A stretch of DNA of 38,251 nt from Holophagaceae bacterium UBA692 (GTDB lineage Bacteria > Acidobacteriota > Holophagae > Holophagales > Holophagaceae). A program made the position numbers and the translations under genes. Below are positions 31,127-38,251 of this stretch, one piece after another. The stretch is taken from assembly GCA_002297665.1 (NCBI GenBank), contig DBMS01000264.1, positions 1 to 38,251 of the forward strand. Reading direction: 5' to 3'. The notes under the pieces are model-generated. The model was not told the DNA's origin. It searched no databases and saw only the letters and a list, made by a program, of their open reading frames with translations. Within the stretch, counting starts at the first letter, position 1. Each line of letters starts with the position of its first letter.

Positions 31127-33033
31127 GAGGCTGGCGTGTGCAGCGTACAGGGCTCCACGGGCTCCGTGCCCGGGAGGTAGACTTCGTCCACGCGCCTGGG
31201 GCAGGCCTCGGTCGCCAGGGCCCCGGTGGCGGGATCGATGGTGGCGGTGACGACGTCCTCGGGCCGGGGGAAGTCCGCCACGGGCCGGGGCTCCAGGGCC
31301 CTGGCCATGAACTTCGCCCAGATGGGGGCCGCCACGGCCCCGCCGGTGAACCCGCGGCCCAGGCTGCGGGGACGGTCGTAGCCCACCCAGACGCCGGTGA
31401 GCACGTTGGGGGTGTAGCCCACGAACCACGCGTCCTGGTAGTTGTCGGTGGTGCCGGTCTTGCCGGCGCAGGGGTGCTCCCGGCTGAAGGGCTGGAGCGA
31501 CTTGGCGGTGCCGTAGGTCAGCACGTCGCGCAGCATGCTGGTGGCCACGAAGGCCGCCTCGGGGGAGAGCGCCGGGGCCAGCGCCGGGGGGAACTCGGTC
31601 CAGGCGTCGCGCCGGCGGTCGTGGATGCGGGAGATCACCCGCGCTTCGGCCCGCACGCCGGCGGCGGCCAGGGGCGTGTAGGCCTGCACCAGGTCCTTGA
31701 GGGTCACCTCCTCCGTGCCCAGGGCCAGGGACAGCCCGGCCTGCGCCCGGAGCGGCAGGCCCATGCGCCCGGCGAAGGCGGTGAAGGCGGGCACCCCCAC
31801 CTGCTCGAGCACCTTGACGGTGACGACGTTGCTGGAGTGGGCCAGGGCCTCGCGCATGGAGATGTCGCCCAGGCGCTCCCGGCCGTAGTTCAGGGGCTTC
31901 CAGGTGGCGCCCCCGCCCCGGTCGTAGGCCACGGGCTCGTCGCTCCAGACGCTGCCCGCGGTGAGCCCGGCCTCCAGGGCCGCGGCGTAGATCAGGGGCT
32001 TGATGGCCGAGCCCGGCTGGCGCATGGAGAGGAAGGCCCGGTTCAGGGAGTTCTGCCCGCCGTCCAGCCCCCCCACGGCGGCGAGCACGTCGCCCGTGGC
32101 CGGGTCCAGGCACACCAGGGCCCCCTGCAGTTCCGGCGAAACGCGCCTCACGCCCTGGCGCAGCGCGTCCTCCGCGGCCCTCTGGAGGTCCAGGTCCAGG
32201 GGCGCGGTGATGTCCAGGCCGCCCAGCTCCACCGCGTCCGGTCCGTACAGCCGCACCAGCGTGGCGCGGATCTGGGCCAGGTAGTGCGGGGCCTTGCCGG
32301 GCCCCTGCACCGCGCCCCACTGGGAGCGCAGGGACGCCCGCTGCTGGGGTGAGATCAGGCGCAGGTCCTCCATGCGCTTGAGGACCACCTCCCGGCGCAT
32401 GGCGACGTCCTCGACCTTCCCGAGGGGGTTGTACCGGCCGGGGTTCTTGGGGACGCCGGCGAGGGTGACGCACTCGCCTTCCGAGAGCTCCTCGGGGCTC
32501 TTGCCGAAATAGAGGCGGCAGGCCTGGGCCAGGCCCTGGGCGCCGTTGCCGTAGTAGATCTCGTTGAAGTACATCTCCAGGATCTGGTTCTTGGTGTACT
32601 TCGTCTCGAAGTCCATGGCCATGCGGGCTTCCTTGACCTTGCGGTCCAGGGTCGGCTCGGCGTTGAGGAACTTGTTCTTGATGAGCTGCTGGGTGATGGT
32701 GGATCCGCCCTCGGCGGCCCTGCCCTTGGCCACGTCCTTCACGAAGGCCCGGGCGATGCTGCGCACGTCGATGCCCCCGTGGTCGTAGAACCGCGCGTCC
32801 TCCACCGCCAGCAGCGCCTTCTGCAGGAACGCCGGGATCCGGTCGAGGGTGACCCAGTACCGCTTCTGGGGCAGGATCCGGCCCACGTACCGGCCCTGGC
32901 TGTCCACGACGTTGATGGGACCCACCCCCCGGGGAAGCGGCGGGCAGGTGGCGTAGGGCTCCTGGGCGGGCGCGGCCAGGGCCGCGAGGAGGGCGAGGAT
33001 CGGAAAGCTCAATGCGGCCATGCTTACCATCAT
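31123..33033 (-). CDS. Class A penicillin-binding protein (PBP1-like)
   Basis: The 636-residue protein starts with a hydrophobic signal-anchor (ALSFPILALLAALAAPA). A glycosyltransferase-51 domain (about 55-225) has LLAVEDARFYDHGGID with the catalytic Glu and GGSTITQQLIKN. The transpeptidase domain (about 265-610) has SxxK in RQPGSAIKPLIYAAAL, SxN in ALAHSSNVVTVK, and KTGT in CAGKTGTTDNYQDAWFVGY. It polymerises and cross-links peptidoglycan outside the membrane. It is rather short for PBP1A because the extra inter-domain insertion is missing. Two start codons are possible (33033 or, without the first four residues, 33021). Confidence 0.95.
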   Translation of the reverse strand: MMVSMAALSFPILALLAALAAPAQEPYATCPPLPRGVGPINVVDSQGRYVGRILPQKRYWVTLDRIPAFLQKALLAVEDARFYDHGGIDVRSIARAFVKDVAKGRAAEGGSTITQQLIKNKFLNAEPTLDRKVKEARMAMDFETKYTKNQILEMYFNEIYYGNGAQGLAQACRLYFGKSPEELSEGECVTLAGVPKNPGRYNPLGKVEDVAMRREVVLKRMEDLRLISPQQRASLRSQWGAVQGPGKAPHYLAQIRATLVRLYGPDAVELGGLDITAPLDLDLQRAAEDALRQGVRRVSPELQGALVCLDPATGDVLAAVGGLDGGQNSLNRAFLSMRQPGSAIKPLIYAAALEAGLTAGSVWSDEPVAYDRGGGATWKPLNYGRERLGDISMREALAHSSNVVTVKVLEQVGVPAFTAFAGRMGLPLRAQAGLSLALGTEEVTLKDLVQAYTPLAAAGVRAEARVISRIHDRRRDAWTEFPPALAPALSPEAAFVATSMLRDVLTYGTAKSLQPFSREHPCAGKTGTTDNYQDAWFVGYTPNVLTGVWVGYDRPRSLGRGFTGGAVAAPIWAKFMARALEPRPVADFPRPEDVVTATIDPATGALATEACPRRVDEVYLPGTEPVEPCTLHTPAS

Positions 33034-33172
33034 ACCGGCCGGGTCCCGGAGGGGCTCATCCGGCGCGGAATCCGGCGGGCACCGTATGATGGGCGGTGCA
33101 CCCCGGCGCCGGGATCCCCCCTGAAGCGAGCGGCCGTGCCGGTCCCCCGGGACCGCATTTCAGGAGTCAGTC

Positions 33173-34108
33173 ATGAAAATCGCCATCATCGGCGCCGGGA
33201 ACGTCGGCGCGACCATCGCCTACACCCTCGCCACCCAGGGCATCGCTTCCGACATCAGCCTCATCGACCTCAACGGCGACAAGGCCTACGGCGAGGTCCT
33301 CGACATCGCCCACGGGGGCGCCGTTTCCGAGCAGGTGAACCTGAGGGCCGAGGGCTACGAAGGCCTGGCGGACGCCGACCTCATCGTCCACGCCGCGGGC
33401 CGGGGCCGCAAGCCCGGAGAATCCCGCCTGGACCTGGCCAAGGGCAACATCCGCATCACCGAGGCCATCATCGGCGACGTGATGAAGCACTACAACGGCC
33501 GCTCCCTCCTGCTGGTGGTTACCAACCCCATGGATATCCTCACCTACGTCTGCTACAAGCGCATGGGCATCGACAAGGGCCGGATCTTCGGGTCGGGGAC
33601 GGTGCTGGATTCCTCCCGGTTCAAGTTCCTGCTGAGCAGCCACTTCCGCATCAGCCCCCGGAACCTTCACGCCATGGTCATCGGGGAGCACGGGGACACG
33701 GCGGTGCCGTTCTGGAGCGCGGCCAGCATCGGCCCCCTGCCCCTCGCCCACTACCCCAGCCCGGAAAACCCCCGGCTTTCCGCCGAGGACCGGGAGCGCA
33801 TCAGCGCCGACGTGGTGCGGGCCGGACAGGAGGTCATCCAGCGCAAGGGCGCCACCTTCTACGCCATCTCCATGAGCGTGGCCCGGATCATCCGCGCGGT
33901 GGCCGACGACGAGAACCGCCTCCTGTGCGTCTCCTCCTACATCGACAGAATGCACGGCGTGGAGGACGTGTGCCTCAGCCTGCCGGCCATCGTGGGCCGG
34001 GAGGGCATCCGGGAGATCCTCCCCCTGCCCCTGGATCCCGGGGAGCAGGCCGCGCTCCACCATTCGGCGGCCACGCTCAAGGCCCTGCTGCGGGACGTGG
34101 GGTATTGA
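33173..34108 (+). CDS. LDH-like lactate/malate dehydrogenase with Arg at the specificity site
   Basis: The 311-residue NAD-dependent dehydrogenase has GAGNVGAT for NAD and the catalytic pair Asp146 (VLDSSRF) with His173 (IGEHGDT). Overall it resembles L-lactate dehydrogenases (TNPMDILTY, GTVLDSSRFKFLLS, KGATFYAIS). The active-site loop reads AGRGRKPGESRLDL. Where LDH has Gln102 (QKPGETR), this protein has Arg79, the residue that selects oxaloacetate/malate in MDH. The second Arg (Arg85, equal to Arg109) is kept. So the sequence backbone suggests LDH while the key residue suggests MDH; I infer malate dehydrogenase activity but would not assign mdh or ldh without assay. GGAG precedes the ATG. 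Confidence 0.85.
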   Translation: MKIAIIGAGNVGATIAYTLATQGIASDISLIDLNGDKAYGEVLDIAHGGAVSEQVNLRAEGYEGLADADLIVHAAGRGRKPGESRLDLAKGNIRITEAIIGDVMKHYNGRSLLLVVTNPMDILTYVCYKRMGIDKGRIFGSGTVLDSSRFKFLLSSHFRISPRNLHAMVIGEHGDTAVPFWSAASIGPLPLAHYPSPENPRLSAEDRERISADVVRAGQEVIQRKGATFYAISMSVARIIRAVADDENRLLCVSSYIDRMHGVEDVCLSLPAIVGREGIREILPLPLDPGEQAALHHSAATLKALLRDVGY

Positions 34109-34157
34109 CTAAGCCATGGCGCACAAATAAATTGGACGGTTCGACCCACAAGGCATA

Positions 34158-34209
34158 AGGGGCCGTAACTTGGGCGGCGAGGTGATCATGTTATTTCGGC
34201 ACGGCCCCT
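34158..34209. terminator. Inverted repeat between convergent genes
   Basis: AGGGGCCGT (34158-34166) pairs perfectly with ACGGCCCCT (34201-34209) around a 34-base loop. It sits between the end of the dehydrogenase gene and the end of the convergent JAMM-like gene, whose stop codon it touches. It could end transcription from both sides, but the loop is long and T runs are short. Confidence 0.35.
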
Positions 34210-34810
34210 AATCGATCCAGTCCTGGCGGATCCGGGGCCGGATGGGCATCGCGCCCAGGGCCGCGGGGTTCTGGGGGTCGATGTCCCGGCGGGCCTTGAA
34301 CCGCACCAGCCGGCCCCAGTTATTTACTAGGTACAAATAGCGATACGAGCCGTCCGGGCGCTTGTACCGGGAGGCGGTGGCCACGTCCACCCGGGAAGGC
34401 CCCTCCCCGCCGGCCCCATGGGTGGGGTGGGAATGGATGAACGTGTAGACCCGCACCGCGCCCGTCTCCGCATAGGGCCGCGCCACCAGGTGACGCATGC
34501 TCCCCCCCTCGGTCTTTTCGTACGCGGCCTGCTTCCACGGGGAGTGGAAGAAGACCCGGCGGCCGCCCTCCGGCGGCTGGAAGGTGTACACGTAGGAGAA
34601 GAACTCGTCCCGGCGGGGGTCGATCCGCCCCTGTAGCACGGCGCCGCGGAACTCGGCCACCGCGTGGTTCACGGCCCGGGACGCGGACCGGAACCCGCGC
34701 TTGCCAGCCAGGTAGGGATCCTGGCCCGCAGCCCGCCAGAGCGGGCCCGGATCCGCGGGCGCGGGCTCGAATCCCAGAAGGAGGGCCAGGGCCAGGGTCG
34801 CCGCGATCAT
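34208..34810 (-). CDS. Secreted JAMM/DUF4329-like protein
   Basis: The 200-residue protein has a short signal peptide (MIAATLALALLLGFEPAPA) and one domain. The stretch VYTFIHSHPTHGAGGEGPS followed by RVDVATA gives HxHP, then Ser and Asp, the order of metal ligands in JAMM/MPN-type metallo-isopeptidases and the related DUF4329 domain, though the spacing between HxH and Ser is longer than usual. SYVYTFQPPEGGRRVFF and YRYLYLVNNWGRLVRF flank it. A peptidase or deamidase-like activity outside the cytoplasm is possible but unproven. Confidence 0.7.
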   Translation of the reverse strand: MIAATLALALLLGFEPAPADPGPLWRAAGQDPYLAGKRGFRSASRAVNHAVAEFRGAVLQGRIDPRRDEFFSYVYTFQPPEGGRRVFFHSPWKQAAYEKTEGGSMRHLVARPYAETGAVRVYTFIHSHPTHGAGGEGPSRVDVATASRYKRPDGSYRYLYLVNNWGRLVRFKARRDIDPQNPAALGAMPIRPRIRQDWID

Positions 34811-34849
34811 GGGAGCTCCGGGTCGGGGACAGGGTCCCGATCCGGGAAG

Positions 34850-34864
34850 TATTAATTAATTATT
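34850..34864. repeat. A+T-rich palindromic motif, copy 2
   Basis: This is the same 15 bases, TATTAATTAATTATT, as at 28756-28770, on the same strand. Here it lies about 40 bases upstream of the JAMM-like gene and overlaps the stop codon of the gene at 34856-36157. It may form part of the promoter of the JAMM-like gene. Confidence 0.5.
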
Positions 34865-36157
34865 AATCGCGTCAAGGGCCTTGTCAGCCAGCCGGCCCAG
34901 GTCCGTGCTTCCCTGACTGTTGGCCAGGGACTTGGCCAGGGCGGCCAGCATCGCCCCCCGCGCCGGCCCGGGCAGGTGGGGGACGAGGTCCGCCGCGGCG
35001 GCCACGGAAAGCACCTGGTGGCTGTGGTTGAAGGCGGGGTCGTTGGTGGTGGCCGCCTCCGCCAGGACGCCCAGGACGGCGCCCTCCTTCCCCAGGGCCA
35101 GGAGCTCCTCCGCGTGGAACATGGCCTGCTGGGGCTCCGCGTCCAGGATGGCGTCCAGGAGGCCCCGGGCGGGGTCGGCGGCGGGGGCCCGGGGCGGCAC
35201 GCCGCGGGGGCGGTCCTCGGGCTCGTCCGTGGGGAACAGGTTCACCAGGGCCGCGCCCTGCACCCAGGTCTCGGGGGCCAGGGGACCCGCGTCCAGGCTG
35301 CGCTTGGCCAGGTGGGCGAGGTACACGAAATTCCAGGAGGTCTTGCCCTCCAGGTCCCGCCTGGCGTCCAGCTGCTTTTCGGAAGCGGCCAGCACCAGGG
35401 AGGCCAGGAGGTCCCCGCTGCCGGCCCCGGCCCGCACCCGCAGGGAAAACGAATCCAGCAGGTCCACCAGCCCCGAATCGCAGATCTCCCGGGCGGCGGC
35501 GGCGTGGGAGGAAGGGTCGGCCTCCGGGGCCCGGTGGGGCACGGGCGCGACCCCCTCCAGGCGCCGGGCGGCGCGCTGGTGCCAGAAGGTGTCGAAGGGT
35601 TCGGATGCGCACAGGTAGGCCGCCACCGCCAGCAGCAGCCGCCCTCCCGTGCGGGGCGCCTCCAGGTCCCGGAAGAGTTCGCCCAGGTCCCTGGCCATGA
35701 CGGCCTTGTGGCCGACGTTGGCCATGTCCCGCTCCACCCGGCTCTCCAGACGCTGGAAGTCCGCGGGACCCACCTCCGGGATGCCCATGGCCTCGCCCCA
35801 GGCGATGGCGGGCCGGTGGGTGGCCAGGGCCATGTCCAGGTTCGCCCAGGAGCCCGACCCCAGGGCCTCCAGGCCCCGGCCCCGGGCTTCCAGGGCGAAG
35901 GCGTGGATCTGGGTCGAGAGGATGCGCAGGAAGCTCGCCTCGGCCAGCAGCGGCCTCAGGCGGAAGGCCGCCCCCAGGCCCAGCAGGCCATGGGGGATGT
36001 GGGGAAGGTAGGCGGGCCAGTCCACGAGGGGCGTGAGGTTCTGCACCGCGTCCCGGGCGGCGTTGCGGGGGCCCTGGTCCCCGGCGGCGCGCTGGGCGAA
36101 GGCCTGGAAGAAGGCGGAGGTGGGTTTCTCCAGTTCACGAAGCCAGTCGGCGCTCAC
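34856..36157 (-). CDS. Unknown mostly helical protein, third gene of a small operon
   Basis: The 433-residue protein starts at GTG 36157, which overlaps the TGA of the preceding gene (GTGA); a longer open frame upstream is a shadow. It is Ala/Leu-rich and helical. Histidines fall in recurrent positions (HIPHGLLGLGAAF, THRPAIAWGEAMG, HQRAARRLEG, FNHSHQVLSVAAAADLVPHLP). The HGLLGLG stretch and scattered His recall questin-oxidase-like proteins, but this is a faint likeness and I do not assign the family. No signal peptide or membrane helix is seen. Confidence 0.75.
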   Translation of the reverse strand: MSADWLRELEKPTSAFFQAFAQRAAGDQGPRNAARDAVQNLTPLVDWPAYLPHIPHGLLGLGAAFRLRPLLAEASFLRILSTQIHAFALEARGRGLEALGSGSWANLDMALATHRPAIAWGEAMGIPEVGPADFQRLESRVERDMANVGHKAVMARDLGELFRDLEAPRTGGRLLLAVAAYLCASEPFDTFWHQRAARRLEGVAPVPHRAPEADPSSHAAAAREICDSGLVDLLDSFSLRVRAGAGSGDLLASLVLAASEKQLDARRDLEGKTSWNFVYLAHLAKRSLDAGPLAPETWVQGAALVNLFPTDEPEDRPRGVPPRAPAADPARGLLDAILDAEPQQAMFHAEELLALGKEGAVLGVLAEAATTNDPAFNHSHQVLSVAAAADLVPHLPGPARGAMLAALAKSLANSQGSTDLGRLADKALDAINN

Positions 36158-36759
36158 TCCATCCCCCAGGCATCGCACACCGCGCGGCTCCAATGATGGT
36201 CCCAGGCGCGCTTCCACACCAGGGTCCCCTCCTGCAGTTTCGATTCGGCCAGCCGGGCCAGGAGCGCCTCCCGGAGCGGTTCCGCCCGGGCGCCCAGGCT
36301 GGCCTCGGCCAGGGACAGCAGGTCCTTCCGGAGCCTGCGGGCCTGGTCGAAGTGATCCAGGAATCCGGGGGAATCCGGCGGCGGGGCCGCGGCCTGGCAT
36401 CGCTTCCAGGCCTCGAAGGCCGCCCGGGCCCGGGGATCCGAACGGAGCGGGTCCTTGACGGCCTCCCAGCCGGAGAGGTCCTCCGCCTCCACCTTGCCCA
36501 GGGCGGCCCGGAGCTTCACCGCCCGGGCCACGTCCTTGGCCAGGTGCGACAGGGCCACCCAGGTGCGGGGCTTGGCCCGCCGGGCCCGGCGCTCGAAGTA
36601 CGCCTCCATGGCGCCCACCACCGCGTCGGCGGGGATGCCCTCGGCGTCCCACGCCTGCAGCTGGAGGAAGTCCTCCCGGCTCATGAAGGCCTGGCGCCCG
36701 TGGAGATGAAAGGCCCATTCGGCCTCCATCCAGTCCAGCTCCTCGCGGGTGTAGGGCAT
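36154..36759 (-). CDS. Conserved-looking protein of unknown function
   Basis: The 201-residue protein starts at ATG 36759, overlapping the lipoprotein stop (ATGA), and ends in a GTGA overlap with the next gene. Visible features: an N-terminal helical motif (YTREELDWMEAEWAFHLHGRQ), a basic segment YFERRARRAKPRTW, and long charged helices to the end. No membrane segment, signal peptide or Cys cluster is present. Strict coupling to both neighbours says the three products are needed together, but the function cannot be inferred. Confidence 0.75.
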   Translation of the reverse strand: MPYTREELDWMEAEWAFHLHGRQAFMSREDFLQLQAWDAEGIPADAVVGAMEAYFERRARRAKPRTWVALSHLAKDVARAVKLRAALGKVEAEDLSGWEAVKDPLRSDPRARAAFEAWKRCQAAAPPPDSPGFLDHFDQARRLRKDLLSLAEASLGARAEPLREALLARLAESKLQEGTLVWKRAWDHHWSRAVCDAWGME

Positions 36760-37082
36760 CAGGGATTCTTGGGTTCCAGCACGCCGCCGCCGGTGAGGTG
36801 CACGGCCCGGCCGTCCCAGCCCGCGAAGTCCTCCTGGTGGAAGGAGGGCCGCGCCGCGCCGCGCCGGATCACGAAGAGGCCCTGGGCCAGGACGGCCCCC
36901 GAGCGCTGATCGTGGATCTTCACCTGCCAGCCCTCGTGGTCCGGCACGCCGATGGCCACGAAGACCCCGCCCTTGGCGTCCCCGGCCCAGAAGGCGCCTT
37001 CCGGGACGCCCGCGGGCTTGTTGGGGATGTTGGGTCCGCAGGCCGTCAGGACCAGCGCGCAAGCAATGATTGGCGTTCTCAT
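36759..37082 (-). CDS. Small lipoprotein of unknown function
   Basis: The 107-residue protein begins with a lipoprotein signal (MRTPIIACALVLTAC, lipobox LTAC at residues 12-15). A small beta-rich domain of about 85 residues follows (GGVFVAIGVPDHEGWQVKIH, LAQGLFVIRRG). It should be anchored in the membrane by the N-terminal Cys. It is the first gene of a three-gene operon and is divergent from map, with 61 bases between. Confidence 0.75.
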   Translation of the reverse strand: MRTPIIACALVLTACGPNIPNKPAGVPEGAFWAGDAKGGVFVAIGVPDHEGWQVKIHDQRSGAVLAQGLFVIRRGAARPSFHQEDFAGWDGRAVHLTGGGVLEPKNP

Positions 37083-37120
37083 ATCCAGCTCCCTGTTCCA
37101 TGGATTCTAGCGCCTTCGGA

Positions 37121-37130
37121 TAGACTGTGG
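37121..37130 (+). promoter_or_regulatory. Possible -10 region before map
   Basis: TAGACTGTGG lies 23 bases before the map start codon, and the same ten bases occur at 13148-13157 before hydrogenase operon 2. TAGACT could be a -10 box. No clear -35 is visible at 17 bases. Confidence 0.35.
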
Positions 37131-37143
37131 ATGGGAGGCGAAA

Positions 37144-37938
37144 GTGCCCATCCGCGAACAGATTCGTTACAAGAGCCGAAAAGAGATGGAAAAGCTCAGG
37201 GAGGCCGGGCGCCTGGCGGCCAACGCCCTGCGCGTGGCCGCCCGGGCCGCCAAGCCCGGCGTGTCCCTCCTGGAACTGGACAAGCTGGCCGAAACCTACA
37301 TCCGCAAGAACGGCGGGGTGCCCAACTTCAAGGGCTACCACGGCTTCCCCGCCACCCTGTGCACCTCGGTGAACGACCGGGTGGTGCACGGGATTCCCAC
37401 GAACTACGTCCTGCGGGACGGGGACATCGTCGCCATCGACTGCGGCGCCAAGCTGGACGGGTTCCACGGCGACACCTGCCTCTCGGTGGGCGTGGGGACC
37501 ATCAGCGAACAGGCCCGGCTCCTGCTCCAGTCCAACCAACTGGCCATGTTCAAGGGCATCGAGTTCTGCCGCGCCGGGTATCGCCTGGGCGACATGGCCA
37601 GCGCCGTGCAGGCCTTCGGCGAGGGCCTGGGCTACAGCATCGTGCGCGAGTACATCGGCCACGGCATCGGCCGGGACCTGCACGAGGACCCCCAGGTGGT
37701 CTACGCCGACGTGCGCCCCGGCACCGGGTTCCGCATGGAACCGGGCATGACCATCACCATCGAGCCCATCTTCAACGTCGGCAGCCACCGGTGCCTCGTG
37801 GAGCCCGACGGCTGGACGGTGCGCACCGCCGACGGCAGCCTCTCGGCCCAGTTCGAGCACGCCGTGGCCATCACCAAGGACGGGCCCTGGATCCTCAGCA
37901 TGCCCGATCCGGAATTCGAACTGGAGGACGGCTTCTGA
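37144..37938 (+). CDS. map: Methionine aminopeptidase, type I
   Basis: The 264-residue enzyme removes the initiator Met from new proteins. It has the pita-bread fold motifs with the five metal ligands: CTSVNDRVVHGIP, DIVAIDCGAKLDGFHGDT (two Asp), GHGIGRDLHEDP (His), MTITIEPIF (Glu) and QFEHAVAIT (Glu). There is no N-terminal zinc-binding extension. The start is GTG 37144 with GGGAGG upstream. The stop overlaps the proposed CTG start of ispE. Confidence 0.96.
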   Translation: MPIREQIRYKSRKEMEKLREAGRLAANALRVAARAAKPGVSLLELDKLAETYIRKNGGVPNFKGYHGFPATLCTSVNDRVVHGIPTNYVLRDGDIVAIDCGAKLDGFHGDTCLSVGVGTISEQARLLLQSNQLAMFKGIEFCRAGYRLGDMASAVQAFGEGLGYSIVREYIGHGIGRDLHEDPQVVYADVRPGTGFRMEPGMTITIEPIFNVGSHRCLVEPDGWTVRTADGSLSAQFEHAVAITKDGPWILSMPDPEFELEDGF

Positions 37939-38251
37939 TCCTCCCGGCCCCCGCCAAGCTCAACCGGTTCCTGGCCGTCCTGGGGCGGTTCCCGGACGGC
38001 TTCCACGAACTGGAACTGGTCACCACCGTCCTTTCGGGCGTGGAGGGCCTCACCGACACGCTGGAGGGCACCCCCGCCTCCGCCTTCTCCCTGGACCTGG
38101 ACGGGCCCGCCGCGGACGGGCTCAGGGCCGACGAGGGCAACCTCGTGGCGCGGGCCTGGCGGCTGCTGGAGCGGGAGGCGCGCCGGGAGCTCCCCGCGCG
38201 GCTCCGTCTCTTCAAGCGCATCCCCGCGGGCGCGGGCCTGGGGGGCGGCTC
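37935..38251 (+). CDS. ispE: 4-diphosphocytidyl-2-C-methyl-D-erythritol kinase, 5' part (cut by window end)
   Basis: The frame reads LPAPAKLNRFLAVLGRFPDGFHELELVTT after one codon (quoted in part: PAPAKLNRFLAVLGRFPDGF) and reaches IPAGAGLGGGS, the ATP-binding GHMP-kinase loop, at the window edge. This is the N-terminal third of IspE, which phosphorylates CDP-methylerythritol in the non-mevalonate isoprenoid pathway. No ATG, GTG or TTG stands in a suitable place. CTG 37935 follows GGAGG (37923-37927) by 7 bases and overlaps the map stop as CTGA, so CTG initiation is the best reading. The rest lies outside the window. Confidence 0.85.
   Translation, partial: MILPAPAKLNRFLAVLGRFPDGFHELELVTTVLSGVEGLTDTLEGTPASAFSLDLDGPAADGLRADEGNLVARAWRLLEREARRELPARLRLFKRIPAGAGLGGG

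Noticed and set aside
34109..34207. A locally A+T-richer stretch after the dehydrogenase gene, considered as a remnant of a mobile element or attachment site.
   Set aside because: No terminal repeats, target duplication or transposase fragment can be seen; only a simple inverted repeat is present.
1..38251. CRISPR arrays, tRNA or rRNA genes, transposase genes and phage genes.
   Set aside because: None seen on either strand by eye; no regularly spaced repeats, no cloverleaf candidates, and no integrase or transposase motifs.

Overview
The window is GC-rich, with long overlapping shadow frames and genes packed with ATGA/GTGA stop-start overlaps. Gene content (flagellin, [FeFe] hydrogenases, Rex, L-serine dehydratase, an LDH/MDH-family dehydrogenase, PEGA-type Ser/Thr kinase, many phosphorelay proteins) suggests a motile, anaerobic or facultative, fermenting or syntrophic bacterium. 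Acidobacteriota of the Holophaga/Geothrix type is my best guess, by inference only; no rRNA or tRNA gene is visible to confirm it.

Left part (1-11 kb, minus strand). A short flagellin gene stands apart from a seven-gene block reading right to left: rex, hydC1 (NuoE-like), hydB1 (NuoF-like fused to a GltD/NfnB-like flavoprotein), hydA1 ([FeFe] hydrogenase), a lone receiver, a sensory-type [FeFe]-hydrogenase fused to a histidine kinase, and a receiver-kinase hybrid. Spacings are short or overlapping, so this reads as one operon that makes an H2 enzyme and a putative H2 or redox sensor.

Middle part (11-19 kb, plus strand). Divergent from rex, across a 319-base control region with a consensus CRP/FNR-type palindrome, lie a TM1266-family regulator and hydG (H-cluster maturase). 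A compact inverted-repeat element follows. Then comes a second hydrogenase operon: receiver, hydC2, hydB2 (minimal NuoF), hydA2, GAF-histidine kinase. A DUF2914 protein closes the strand run. The two HydABC sets differ in architecture, and both lie beside phosphorelay proteins. The maturases hydE and hydF are not in the window.

Right part (19-38 kb). This part is mostly housekeeping and mixed: a tRNA-dihydrouridine synthase coupled to a CHMI-family isomerase, a membrane protein, a Ser/Thr kinase with PEGA repeats, a GT2 glycosyltransferase, an FlhB C-domain-like protein with a PHP phosphoesterase, a DivK-like receiver with truA, a secreted protein of unknown function, sdaAB-sdaAA, a GNAT acetyltransferase, a class A penicillin-binding protein, an LDH-like dehydrogenase with an MDH-type specificity residue, a secreted JAMM-like protein, a three-gene unknown operon starting with a lipoprotein, map, and the start of ispE, which runs off the window and appears to use a CTG start.

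The most interesting region is 1.2-18.5 kb. It combines two different multi-subunit [FeFe] hydrogenases, one with a GltD fusion that could bring in NADP(H), a hydrogenase-like sensor kinase, two related single-domain receivers, two further kinases and Rex around one divergent promoter region.
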